Shown piece after piece: positions 40,001 through 53,600 of a DNA stretch of 64,000 bases. Position 1 is the stretch's first letter. Each line of letters opens with the position of its first letter. The notes beneath the pieces are model-generated. The model made no database searches. It was given only the letters and a program-made list of their open reading frames with translations, and was not told the origin of the DNA. The translations under genes and the position numbers were made by a program. The stretch is from Saxidomus purpurata (lineage: Eukaryota; Mollusca; Bivalvia; Venerida; Veneridae), in the NCBI GenBank assembly GCA_022818135.1, contig JAFMSR010000001.1, positions 6,648,369 through 6,712,368 on the forward strand, given 5' to 3'.

Positions 40001-43000
40001 GTCACTGAAAAAATAATTAAAGATTAACTTAATCTCATTACATTAAACATCAAAGAAAACTTGCTGTTACTAAACTTGACTTATATTTTGCATTAAACTG
40101 AATAGGTGGAGAAGAATTTTCTGAGCAGTTCAATCATTTGAAAAATGCACAAATGTCAACATTTTTACTTTCCTGATCCCAATTAGGATTCAGAAAATAC
40201 TTAACACATGCACTGGCCCTTTTTGATATGTTCTTTAACCCTTTCCCTACTGGTGGCAGATGGTTCTACCTTTGTAACAAGTGCAGATCATGATCTCCAA
40301 TATACACTATTCAGACAGTCAATTTTCAATGACCACTTCTTTGAACAACTAATGGTATTGCCCAAATTGAAAGATAGACTGGTCCATTTTAGAAATTTAG
40401 TCCATGAATTTATGCTTAGAAATTTAGTCCATGTTAGAAATTTAGCATGGTATTAAAGGGTTTAACCTAAAAGCTGGTTTTTAAAACAACAACCTTTCCT
40501 CTGATCTTTCATGGACTTCATCAATGATTAAATGTGTCACACCATCCAGAGTTGCATCCCCTTCTAGACGTCTCAGCACTATACCAGTTGTGCAGAATAA
40601 CAACCTTGTCATAGAAGACTGTGGAAAAAATATTGACTTGTTATGATAAACAGTACTCCAATTAATAAAGCATTCTATTCTTAGAAAAATAAGTAATTAC
40701 ATAAATTGGTGCTAAATGTACACCTCTAATTTCACGTATGTTCTACAAAAAGAAAACTTACAGTTACAACTCCAATGAGATGTGGATCTTTAATATATTT
40801 TCCCAGAACTGAAATGTTACAAGTCAAAGATTTTGAAAAATGTTTTCAGACCTGCATTTTTTCCAGTCGTATCTGGTATCCCACAATTCTCCCGAGAGAA
40901 TCAGCTCGCTCCTCTGCTACTCTCTCTGCTACAGCAATTGCTGAGATACGTCGTGGCTGAGTGCACAGAATGTTACAAAGGTGAAGGTCACTTGCATTAA
41001 GGTAAAGGTCAAGGATAAACTGAGGCACCTGGGTAGTTTTTCCACACCTGAAATATATCAAGAGCTGTCTACATGAGGTATGCTCAACTTCTGAAACACT
41101 TTAAAATTAAAAAAACAGGCAATTCTATCAACAGGGCATTATTCTTCAAAATGCAATTCAGAAATATGGGACATGCTTTATCAGTCCTAAACACCTGTAA
41201 TGCCAGTGTATCTATAGTAGTTTGGGAGATAGCAACTTGATTCGAAAGTTTAACCAGGCCTTTTTTAATTTGAAAAGGGAGCATAATTTTGCCAAAATTC
41301 ATGCAAGAGTTATAATACTTGATGTTATGACATTGTTTTAATATTGGCCTAAAAGATTTGTGCAACGTTTGAAGCAAATATCTGCATTAGTGTTTCGAGA
41401 CAGGACCTTGCATGCAAAACCTACATGTAAGGCCAATACTAGCATGAGTAAAATAGTGGGTGGCAGGGTTCAAACCCATGACCCTCAATCTATGAGAAGT
41501 AACAGTTAAAATTAAAAAGAAAATTCAAAACCTTTCTATAATTTATGTATTAGTAACATGTGAGTAACTTACCCTGTCATACCACTGATGACAACAACTT
41601 GATGCTGACTGATCACCTGTAAGATCTCGTCTTGTCGGAACCAAGCCGGAAGCTTCTGTCTACTCTCCTGCATTGTCTTGTATTTACCAAAGGACTGGAA
41701 TTGTAAGTTTACAACTCATAAATCCATGTACAATCTGACTGAACAGTTAACAGTCTGACTCAACAAAATTATTGAATACTTTTCAAAGACATGAACTAAT
41801 GGTGTTACATAGCTATACCTGTGACTATTGTTGTGATTTAATGATAATAAGGTGCAATCTCACCTGTATCTTGGCATATGATACAATGATAATGTACCTT
41901 TGTAAAAAGTTTGAAAGTAATGCATCAAATACTTACAAACTATACTCTGAAAAAAACGTTGTCGAGGGCAGTTATTTACAAACATTTATTTATTTTAAAT
42001 TGCAAAACAAGTTCTTACAACTTATAGTAATCGCTCTTGAGATTCCAAGATGGAATTAATCCAGACAAAGTCATTCCTATTCCCCCTTTGGTTAGGTAAT
42101 ACAAGATTAAAATGCAGTATCACACAAGATAAATTATCACACAATAATACCTTCTTTCTTTTAAAGTCTTCTATCAACCTCCTATTTGTTTTCAATATTT
42201 CTGCAGGGTTCTGTTTCTTGACCTCTTCCTTACTGCTGGATCTTTTCACTTCAACAGGTCTATCATCTGAAGTTTTATCCTTCCCCTCCTTCTTTCCTCC
42301 TCTTTCACTCATCTTTATCATACTTCCTACTGCTTTTGCTAACTTTGCATCAGTATCTCTTTCAGTTTTGTCATCATTGTCGTTGTCAGTCAAAGCATTC
42401 AAAGTACTTCTATTAACTGGAACCTCTTCCCGACTTTCCAGCTGTGTTCGTTGTGGAAACCATGAAGTGTTATGGACCGAACGGCTAAATTCATGCGGGG
42501 CTTCATTCACAACAGTGTCTAAAAATGTCTCATCGTCCAGTAAGCTTACCACTGTAAATATGGATGGTTCTTGGGTTTCCGCCATTTTCTTTGCTTCATT
42601 CATCATATGTTTAGTGATGTTGAGACAGACATGTTTTCCAAGAAGACTAGAAGTTGAAGTAAAAGCTAAGAATGGAGCTTCTCTAGGATAGCAGTTACAT
42701 GGAGGAAATCTTACTTCGATCTCATACTCAGTGGCTGCCATATCTATATCTATTGCACTAACCCTTTCAGCAGTAATTTTTCTTTCCGGTAAAGAATGTT
42801 TTAATCGACATCTTTTCCCAAATTTACAAAATCCCTTCTGAAAAAATCTGCATATTTCCCTTTTGTCTTCACTTTCAACAGTCTGTTTTCTTTCATTTTT
42901 GGGTTGTACTATTTTATCCAAATATGGTAATGAAACTTTCAAAATCCAAACTCGATTTGGTATTCTTTCACAAAATTTCTCATCATAAATAGCTTCAAGC

Positions 43001-46000
43001 GCCATCATTTCATCATTACGAAGCTGTATAATCTCTTCGATATTGTCGGGTGTGATACCACTATCATCTGTGTTATTGAGAGAGAAACATTCCGCCAGCA
43101 GATATTCTAAAGCGAGGCCAAGGTCCCTATCACAGACCTGTAAGGCTTCGGTGCTTCTCGTCTTATGGAAACCATACCTGAAGCAGATTTTGATTAGTTC
43201 TGAAATCAAGTAGTCTCATACTTTGTAAATGCATATTGTGTATGATAAAAAATATTCTAGCACTTGCAAATGCATATTGTGTATGAAACATCAGATAACA
43301 AGAGGGCCATGATGGCCCTATATCGCTCACCTGACTACCATTTGCTATAATAAAAAGGGTCATGATTCTAACATAATTCGTAGAGGTCCAGTCAATGCTA
43401 AGTAACATTTCAAATATCTATTATCTGCCTGTCGGCCTTGTGTTTTTTTAAAAAGTTTTCCCTATATAAGCCTATGAGAAATCAAGTGCCTTCCTTTCCT
43501 CCTGGGAAGGGTTCATTTTGACCTGGGGGTCATGATTTGAACAATCTTGGTAAAGGTCCACTAGACAATGCTACATGCTAAAAATCTCAGCTCTAGGCCT
43601 TGTGGTTTCAGAGAAGATTTTTAAAGTTTTTCCTTTTTGTTGCCATAGCAACCAGAGTTCTGCATGGAATGGAATTCTTTGAACAGTTTTGGTAGAGCTT
43701 CATGCAAGGAACATCCCTGCACAGTTTAATCAACATTGGCCTAGTGGTTTCAGAGGAGATGTCGTTTGAAGGAAATTTAAGTTTTTCCTATATGAGCCTA
43801 TGTAAAAGTAAGGGACCCCCCCGGGCAGGGTCAATATTGACCCAGGGCTCATAATTTGAACAGTCTTGGTAGAGGTCCACTAGACAATGCCACATGCTAA
43901 ATATTAAAGCTCTAGGCCTTTAGGTTTCAGAGAAAAAGATTTTTTAAGTTTTTCCTACATAAGCCTATGTAAAACTAAGTGACCCCCAGGGCGGGGTCAA
44001 TTTTGACCCAGGGCTCATAATTTGTCCAATCTTGGTATAGGTCCACTAGACGATGCCACATGCTGAATAGCTAAGCTTTAGGCCTTGTGGTTTCAGAGAA
44101 GAAGATTTTAAAAGTTTTTCCTATATCAGCCTATGTAAAACTAAGAGACCCCCCGTGCAGGGTCAATTTTGATCCAGGGCTCATTATTTGAACAATGTTG
44201 GTAGAGGTCCACTAGCCAATGCTACATGCCAAATATCTAAGCTCTAGGCCTTGTGGTTTCAGAAAAGAAGATTTTAAAGTTTTTCTTATATAAGCCTACG
44301 CAAAACTGAGTGACCACCCATGTGGGGTCAATTTTGACCCGGGGGTCATGATTTGAACAATCTTGGAAGAGGTCCACTAGACAATGCTACATGCCAAATA
44401 TCTAAGCTCTAAGCCTTGTGGTTTCATATAGGAAGATTTTTAAAGTTTTTCCTATTTGTTGCCATAGCAACCAGAGTTCTGCATGGAATGGAATTCTTTG
44501 AACAATTTTGGTAGAGCTTCATGCAAGGAACATCCCTGCAAAGTTTAATCAACATTGGCCTAGTGGTTTCAGAGGAGATGTCGTTTGAAGGAAATGGTGG
44601 ACCGACGGACAATGGACCCCGGACGGAGAGCGATCCTAATAGCTCACTCTGGCACTTTGTGCCAGGTGAGCTAAAAAGTTAAAACAGATGATCTAATTAT
44701 ATCTTTGTTTGAATTAGTATTAATTCTATGTACATGTAGTATCAATTCATCACCTCATGAGTTTATTCACAGCCAGATTGCTGACTGTAATGATTTCAGT
44801 CTCTCCATGACCTGCACTGTCCCTAGGTCCACCATGTGCAAATGAATCTTCCAGCTTCAGTTGATTGTTGACAATCCAGTACTGATTCGCTGCACGGTGA
44901 TCCAACTCTTCATATTCATCCTCGCTAAAATAATGATATTGAACATTATTTGTTTTTACCTACCTCAATTTCTGAAATGAACATGACTGTACTGCATTTG
45001 GGCAATAACACTTATTTTCATAGGTGGGAAATGAAAATGCATTGACTAAAAGCAAAAAACAGCGTCAATTCACTGTAATGCTAAATATACAGGAACCCAT
45101 ACTGACACCAATCAAGTGGCTGTGTCCACTGATTCTAAATGACTAACCCTCAGGGCCATAGGTTTGAACCCTGCCACACACCGGACTCTTCATAAGGGGT
45201 AGTACAACCAGTGCTGAAGTTTTGTTCATGCAAATGTTCTCCTTAATTAAGTTTTATTGATCAAGGACATTTACCAGCATTTTCTACTGATCCTCCATAA
45301 ACACGAATGATTTGTGTGGTAAAGCTTTTGCTTACTTGTGAAATATCTAGACCTAGCTATGAAAACTGACTGCAATTGAAATACCAGACCAAACCAGTTT
45401 TAACAAAGAATTATTGTAACATAAAACTTACCTTGTAATATCAACTTCACTCCCATGCAAATCTTTCAACATTCCTTTAACAAGTTCTTGGTTCTCTGAT
45501 GTCATATGTAAATGTTGCATAGTCACCTTTACTTGGCCACCTCTTCCACGAAATCTACCGATAAAAACAACTAACACTTTACAGACCTTGCTGAGGCTCG
45601 GTCATTTCATGTATACATGTACATGTATATAACATTTTTAAGAATGCAATCAGAGATTTGACAGGTACCTTGTCATAATTACAAGTGTGATTTGGAAAAT
45701 TCAAGAACACCATTCTTTATGCCACTCATTTTTTTCCAATAAGTTCATTACAAAACTCAAGCAAAGCTCAATAGAAACATGATTTTTATAATGCAACATT
45801 AACAATTTTTCTCATTGCTCAAAATCTATGACTAATAAAAAGGTTGCGTATTTCAAGTTGTCAAGTATACTTTTCTAAACCTGAAAAGTTTTGTTTGTTG
45901 ACTGATGTCTGAATGAAAATTTAGAAGACAACAGACTGTTCATAAAATTGTTATTAAAATACTAATCAGACGCCTATAAAGTGTAGTTATCACATTCATC

Positions 46001-47201
46001 GTTGCAGAATGAAATTTACTGGTTAATAGTTATAAAAATAAGAGCCCTTTTAAATGTTTAGTTGTGCATAATACTAATAGTAATAATTTAAACTTGATTG
46101 TGAAATATGTCCTACCATTTTATAATAAAGACACAATGAAGACGTAAAACATATTTTTATTAAAAAGTAGTTATACCAGTATGCAGGTATAATCTATTAA
46201 TATTTATACTCCAGGGCTCGATTTAGCACTGGACCATTGGCCCGTGTCCAGTTAAAAGGCCCACAGTCCAACTGACCGTCCAGTAAGCTTGCCCGCTGGT
46301 CCACATCAAAAATGAGATGACAATGGCACAAATCTTTGTTTGTCAGGGGTTTATAGAACAAATTAATAACGTGCTTTCTGATTTGTCACCGAACATCTAT
46401 AACGAATTGAAATCGAGTTTTATACACCTCCAATCGCGCCAAATAGCGTGACTTAGAACTTGGAGTGACTTCGAGTACGGAGAAATATCGCAGCACTTTG
46501 CGGGGGTTAATAAAATCGCCATACTTGACGTGTGATTGAACGGGTTTACGAGATATTAAGTTAAAATTCTTTTCCATAGATATTTATAAACACACGTTTT
46601 TGTATGTCTTTTATACATTTTAAACTGAAATTCATAGGCCAACCGACGTACATTTGTGTAGCATTTTCGATATATGGTATCAACAAAAATAAAACTCACT
46701 CGTAACATTATCTCATCCAAGCTAATATTTTTATAATCAAAAGTCAACAAGTACTTGTACATGTCTTAAACTGTCAAAATATATAGCTGTCTTTTTAATG
46801 CCACGTGCTTTACTAAGATCAAAGAAACTTGACTAGCGCCGACAAGCGTCTATGGTTGGCCATCGCCACCAAAAATAATTAAGCCGCGGTAAAAATATTT
46901 TAGCTCCGGCATAAATATGATTTAAGCCGCGGTTAAAATATTTTAGCTCCGGCATAAATATGATTTTAGCCGCGGCATAAATATTTAAGCTCTGGCATAA
47001 ATATGATTTAAGCCGCGACTAAAATCATATTTATGCCGGAGCTGAAATATTTTAACCGCGTTATGCCGGAGCTTAAATATTTATGCAGCGGCTAAAATCA
47101 TATTTATGCCGGAGCTAAAATATTTTAACCGCGACTTAAACATATTTATCCCAAAGCAAAAAAATTTTTCCCCCCCCTTATTTAATTATTTTTTGTGGGA
47201 C

Positions 47202-47271
<70 letters not shown>

Positions 47272-47273
47272 AC

Positions 47274-47313
<40 letters not shown>

Positions 47314-47496
47314 ACCCAAAAAAACAAACACCAAAAAAATACCACCCCCCCAACCCCCCCCCCCCACAACACCCACACAAAACAACACACCACACCCCCC
47401 CCACCCCCCCCCCCCCCAACCACACCCCCCCCCCCCCCCCCCCCCCCCTCCCCCCCCCCACCCCCCCCCCCCCACCCCCCCCCCACTACACCCACA

Positions 47497-47543
<47 letters not shown>

Positions 47544-47580
47544 ACCCCCCACCCCAACAATTAATTTATTTTTCTTTTCT

Positions 47581-47625
<45 letters not shown>

Positions 47626-50600
47626 ATAAACATTGACCAATTACGGCGGATATTTCACAGAAATAAATTATATTTTACATATACATTGAGGTTCAGATAA
47701 AAAATAATTTTTTGAAACGATGATATCAAAAACGCGGTAACAGTATCCATACGATTCGTCAATGAAAATACGGGCGATGTGTGAATCAATCCTTGGGATT
47801 CAAAGAATCTAATTGTAACAGATCGCTTTTACAGGTGTATTTTATCAACATTTTAATTATATGATGTAATAAAAAAGTCACTCAGAAATACGAAGAGAAA
47901 CGCGATAGTCCCGCGATCGATATTTTCACTCAAAACTCCACTTGAAGTCACGTTATTTTTTAAACATGTTTTTGCATAGTGAATTGAAAGTTTTTATTGA
48001 TACAAATATTTTGGTCCAGGTCAGTTGACCTCGGGCCAAGTGAAGTCTAGACGAGGTGGACAGAAGGTCCAATCAAGTTTTCAGACTTAAGCCGAGCCCT
48101 ATACTCTCCAGGAAACATTGGCATTGCCTACCGGTAGTTATAAATGTCATCCAAGTGAATAAAATTCCTACAATTATACAACAATCACTAAATAAAACAT
48201 ATTAAACTGACATTTGTTTACATTTTAAGAATTTTTGTTTTCCATTTATGTCGCAGATCTATAAAACCAATCTCACTTGTTTCAATGGTTGAGAGGCTGT
48301 CCTGTTATCTATGAGCAGTCATCTCCGTGGTTGCAGCAAGTTAAATACTACTATTAATGTACAATATGCAAATTATGTCTAGACATCATTCAGGAGTTAC
48401 ATTTGGATCATTTTCGGAATGTCCCGGTATTATAAGACCACTGGTAACCTTTGTAAAACCATGACTGGTCTAGCCTAATTAACTCCACATTGAAGCCAGT
48501 GAGATAGTTTTTGGACGGGGGCTTTCTTCTTTGTCTAATCACTGCTGTAGACGGTATAGACTGGCATTCCCAAGGAGATTTTCCTTAGGCTCTTTTAACA
48601 CGTATAAAACACATCTAATATGACATGCATATGAACATGTTAACTAGAGTACTATATTTCCCCGCTTATAAGACGAGGAAATAAAGTCCCGATTTTAGCC
48701 TCAAAGTGGGGTCCTCGTCTTATAAGCGAGGCCTCGAGAATCAACCAAAAATAAAAATCAATCCTTGCTACATTTGTGATGAAATCGGCAATATCGGATG
48801 TTGTCCCGCGAGTTTTTATGTGCAGACGACAGTCGAACAATTACTGGTACCGTACGTTGGCAAATTACGTTATTTTGTTAACTCACCTCCGATGTCGATC
48901 GCCAATGCCGGCAATTTGCAATTATTTAAAGAATCTGAAGGTAAACTTGGCAAAAATAAGTGGTGCATACCTTTTCCGTCATATTTGTTTTTTTCCGGTA
49001 TGATATAAGCGGCCTAAAATTGATATCTGAATCAAGCGTTTTACCAAGCGTTAATTGTAAAGAAAACCGATAATCAGTCTAGTCTGTGTACTGTTAATTC
49101 GGATATTGATTTTTGGTGACACTTTGAGATAATTGCATACGGTAAATACGTGTCATCGACTGATTAATCAATTTATGAAAACATCTGGCAGCTTGTGTAT
49201 AATTATTAAGAGTGCCCAGGATCCCCCAAGTTAGCGACAATTACATCGTAGTTTAAAGAAAAAAGTGAGAGGCTTAGACAAAAGGCCGAAAGGCTTTTTT
49301 GTAAAATTCGTCGTAGCGGTTGTTTTCTCAACTTTTAATTATAAATACGAAAGTTTGCTTTTTTTTGCAAACATTTTGTGATAACTCCAAGAAATTGTAA
49401 CAATGGGAATGAAAAAACAATTTTTAACTGACTTAATTGCCATCTCGCTCCTTTTTTTCCTTTAAATACGACGTAATTGTCGCTACTTTAGTGGATCCTC
49501 GGCACACTTAATTATTATATACAAGCTGTCATATGTTTTCATAGATTGATTAATCAGTCGATGACACGTATTTACGCAATTATCTTCTCAAAGTGTCACC
49601 AAAAATCAATATCCGAATTGACAATACACAGATTGGTTTATAATACTAAAAAAAATCGGCGTTTAAAAAATAAATAAATTAGCTTAGAAATCATCCGAAC
49701 TTTAAGAAAATAAAGTAACTGGGTTTCACTTAAGAAATTGCCCCGTCTTATAAACGAGTCTATTAAACAAGAGCTGTCCATAAGACAGCAAGCTCGACTA
49801 TTGTGGGTGTTTGCTAATAAAACAAAACTTTTATCAGTATAATAGCTAAACAAAATTCTGCTAACTATTAAGTATAAACTAGGTAAGTTGAATCCTAAAA
49901 AAAGTCAAAATCTATCACTACATATTTGATTTTTGGTAAATTAATTGTTTGATACAAAATGTACCCCTGAACACTATTGCTAAGTTTGATATAACTACAT
50001 GTACCATAAGTGGTTACTGAGATATGTGCATGATAGTACCTTGCATGCAAAACTTTAACCAAATTTTCAAAGTCAAACAAGGGCCATAATATGCACTAAA
50101 TTTAAACAAGAGTTATCTGACTTGACTGTGTGACACCCCTTAAGACATTAACAAAGTTTCAAGTCAATATCATAAGTGGTTACTGAGATATGTGCATGAT
50201 AGTACCTAGCAGGCAAAACTTTAACCAAATTTTCAAAGTCAAACAAGGGCCATACTTTGTATAAATTTTATGCAAGAGTTATCTGACTTGACTGTGTGAA
50301 ACCCCTTAAGATATTAAAAGTTTCAAGTCAAAATCATAAGTGGTTACTGAGATATGTGCATGATAGTACCTTGCATGCAAAACTTTAACCAAATTTTCAA
50401 AGTCAAACAAGGGCCATACTTTGAATAAATTTTATGCAAGAGTTATCTGACTTGACTGTGTGAAACCCCTTAAGATATTAAAAGTTCAAGTCAATATCAT
50501 AAGTGGTTACTGAGATATGTGCATGATAGTACCTTGCATGCAAAACTTTAACCAAATTTTCAAAGTCAAACAAGGGCCATAATTTGCACTAAATTTATAC

Positions 50601-53600
50601 AAGAGTTATCTGACTTGACTGTGTGACACCCCTAAAGACATTTACAAAGTTTCAAGTCAATATCATAAGTGGTTACTGAGATATGTGCATGATAGTACCT
50701 AGCAGGCAAAACTTTAACCAAATTTAGTACCTAGCAGGCAAAATTTTAACCAAATTTATACAAGAGTTATCTGACTTGACTGTGTGACACCCCTAGAGAC
50801 ATTTTTAAAACAAAGTTTCAAGTCAATATCATAAGTGGTTACTGAAATATGTGCATGATAGTACCTAGCAGGCAAAACTTTAACCAAATTTTCAAAGTCA
50901 AACAAGGGCCATAATTTGTACTAAATTTATACAAGAGTTATCTGACTTGATTGTATGACACCCCTAAAGACATGAACAAAGTTTCAAGTCAATATCATAA
51001 GTGGTTACTGAGATACAGTACACGCAAGGTGTTTTTTCCAAATGTCACCCAGTCACCGAGACAGAAATTCATTCTAGGTGACCAGTCATGGTGACATGGT
51101 CACCATAAAAAAGTTTTGGTCACCTAAACGGCCACTGCGACCATTTACGATGCGCCGAGATATGAGGTCGCGGTGATTCACGGTGGCCGGTCGATGAATC
51201 GCGGTGACCAACTCGCCTGAAATAAAGTATTTTACAATTATTTTATTATATCTATTGATGTACAAAATGTAGAATACATCAATTTCTGTAAATACTTTTT
51301 ATTTTTCATCTATGGTCTCTATTATTAACACATCGTCGCCGCGGTATTTCTGTTCCGAATTGCCGCTCGAGTATTACTTCATAAAAAATCATTATTTTTC
51401 GATACATGTATAATTGTTTCAAAACGTTTTCTTTCCTACCTGAACTCACATTTATCACATTTATGTAGATTTAAAATAATAATTCACGTAAACAATGTGC
51501 CGTAATTGGTCAATCTTTTTAATTCCAACTTGCCTTTTGTCAATCACAGTGGGTGTAAAAGATATTGCCTGTAATAAAGCATGACATATTTAACTCAAAA
51601 AATTGTTTGCAAACCCAAGCTATCTGACACAATTACTTCTGAAAGATAACTGTCAATATTGAGTGAATACGCATATTTGTCTGGGGAGATTTTGAGTATC
51701 ACTTGTCTTACGAAAGTCGACAGACAATGCATCGAAAGTGCGTAAATATTTAAATTATTGTAATAATTATTGTCCAATGTTCGTAAATTTTTGAATGCAA
51801 AAAAATTATCTAGATTTATATTAAAAAGTTCCGAATGTTTTGTTCCCGAAACACAATTACTGTGTGCTATATTTGGTGTACCGCAAGGTTCAGTTGTGAG
51901 ACCTCTCTTTGTTGCGAATTATGCTTTCTTTTATATTTAATTTTATTATTTTGTACGGATCACACAAACAACCGGAATATTACTGAAATGCACATTATTA
52001 ATAAAGAAATCTCAGACTTAAGCTGAGCCCTATACTCTCCAGGAAACATTGGCATTGCCTACCGGTAGTTATAAATGTCATCCAAGTGAATAAAATTCCT
52101 ACAATTATACAACAATCACTAAATAAAACATATTAAACTGACATTTGTTTACATTTTAAGAATTTTTGTTTATGTTGCAGATCTATAAAACCAATCTCAC
52201 TTGTTTCAATGGTTGAGAGGCCGTCCTGTTATCTATGAGCAGTCATCTCCGTGGTTGCAGCAAGTTAAATACTACTATTAATGTACAATATGCAAATTAT
52301 GTCTAGACATCATTCAGGAGTTACATTTGGATCATTTTCGGAATGTCCCGGTATTATAAGACCACTGGTAACCTTTGTAAAACCATGACTGGTCTAGCCT
52401 AATTAACTCCACATTGAAGCCAGTGAGATAGTTTTTGGACGGGGGCTTTCTTCTTTGTCTAATCACTGCTGTAGACGGTATAGACTGGCATTCCCAAGGA
52501 GATTTTCCTTAGGCTCTTTTAACACGTATAAAACACATCTAATATGACATGCATATGAACATGTTAACTAGAGTACTATATTTCCCCGCTTATAAGACGA
52601 GGAAATAAAGTCCCGATTTTAGCCTCAAAGTGGGGTCCTCGTCTTATAAGCGAGGCCTCGAGAATCAACCAAAAATAAAAATCAATCCTTGCTACATTTG
52701 TGATGAAATCGGCAATATCGGATGTTGTCCCGCGAGTTTTTATGTGCAGACGACAGTCGAACAATTACTGGTACCGTACGTTGGCAAATTACGTTATTTT
52801 GTTAACTCACCTCCGATGTCGATCGCCAATGCCGGCAATTTGCAATTATTTAAAGAATCTGAAGGTAAACTTGGCAAAAATAAGTGGTGCATACCTTTTC
52901 CGTCATATTTGTTTTTTTCCGGTATGATATAAGCGGCCTAAAATTGATATCTGAATCAAGCGTTTTACCAAGCGTTAATTGTAAAGAAAACCGATAATCA
53001 GTCTAGTCTGTGTACTGTTAATTCGGATATTGATTTTTGGTGACACTTTGAGATAATTGCATACGGTAAATACGTGTCATCGACTGATTAATCAATTTAT
53101 GAAAACATCTGGCAGCTTGTGTATAATTATTAAGAGTGCCCAGGATCCCCCAAGTTAGCGACAATTACATCGTAGTTTAAAGAAAAAAGTGAGAGGCTTA
53201 GACAAAAGGCCGAAAGGCTTTTTTGTAAAATTCGTCGTAGCGGTTGTTTTCTCAACTTTTAATTATAAATACGAAAGTTTGCTTTTTTTTGCAAACATTT
53301 TGTGATAACTCCAAGAAATTGTAACAATGGGAATGAAAAAACAATTTTTAACTGACTTAATTGCCATCTCGCTCCTTTTTTTCCTTTAAATACGACGTAA
53401 TTGTCGCTACTTTAGGGGATCCTCGGCACACTTAATTATTATATACAAGCTGTCATATGTTTTCATAGATTGATTAATCAGTCGATGACACGTATTTACG
53501 CAATTATCTTCTCAAAGTGTCACCAAAAATCAATATCCGAATTGACAATACACAGATTGGTTTATAATACTAAAAAAAATCGGCGATTAAAAAATAAATA

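Larger units (their letters stand above)
26103..45431 (-). other. DHX57: DHX57 introns 2-26, remaining content
   Basis: Introns longer than 300 bp in which I recognise no complete element: intron 4 (41695-42150), intron 5 (41048-41572, with a tRNA T-arm-like scrap near 41463), intron 10 (37370-38078), intron 13 (34542-34940), intron 15 (33292-33643), intron 17 (32516-32924), intron 18 (32087-32465), intron 20 (30537-30948) and intron 23 (27897-28313, ending in a GATCATGATC-family scrap). Intron 2 (44925-45431) holds a tRNA-like scrap at 45120-45200. The other introns carry the elements listed separately. Confidence 0.7.
46212..48099. mobile_element. hAT-like element with CAGGGCTCG termini
   Basis: The left end CAGGGCTCGATTTAG and the right end (complement CTTAAGCCGAGCCC) form short inverted repeats, with further GGTCC/GGACC matches inside. 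The flanks TATACTC (46205-46211) and TATACTC (48100-48106) look like a 7-8-bp target duplication. The interior holds the inverted minisatellite and the poly-C tract; no transposase is seen. Confidence 0.65.
48081..52011. repeat. 3.9-kb tandem duplication, copy 1
   Basis: Almost base-for-base identical to 52012-55932. It starts TCAGACTTAAGC inside the right end of the hAT-like element and stops ATAAAGAAATC inside the TA-flanked element C. Differences are a 7-bp indel near 48240 and scattered single changes. Confidence 0.96.

Noticed and set aside
42050..42691. 213-aa ORF on the plus strand
   Set aside because: Antisense shadow of DHX57 exon 4; no homology of its own.
47106..47633. Long poly-Pro and poly-Gly ORFs on both strands
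   Set aside because: They are translations of the C homopolymer tract in every frame; not genes.
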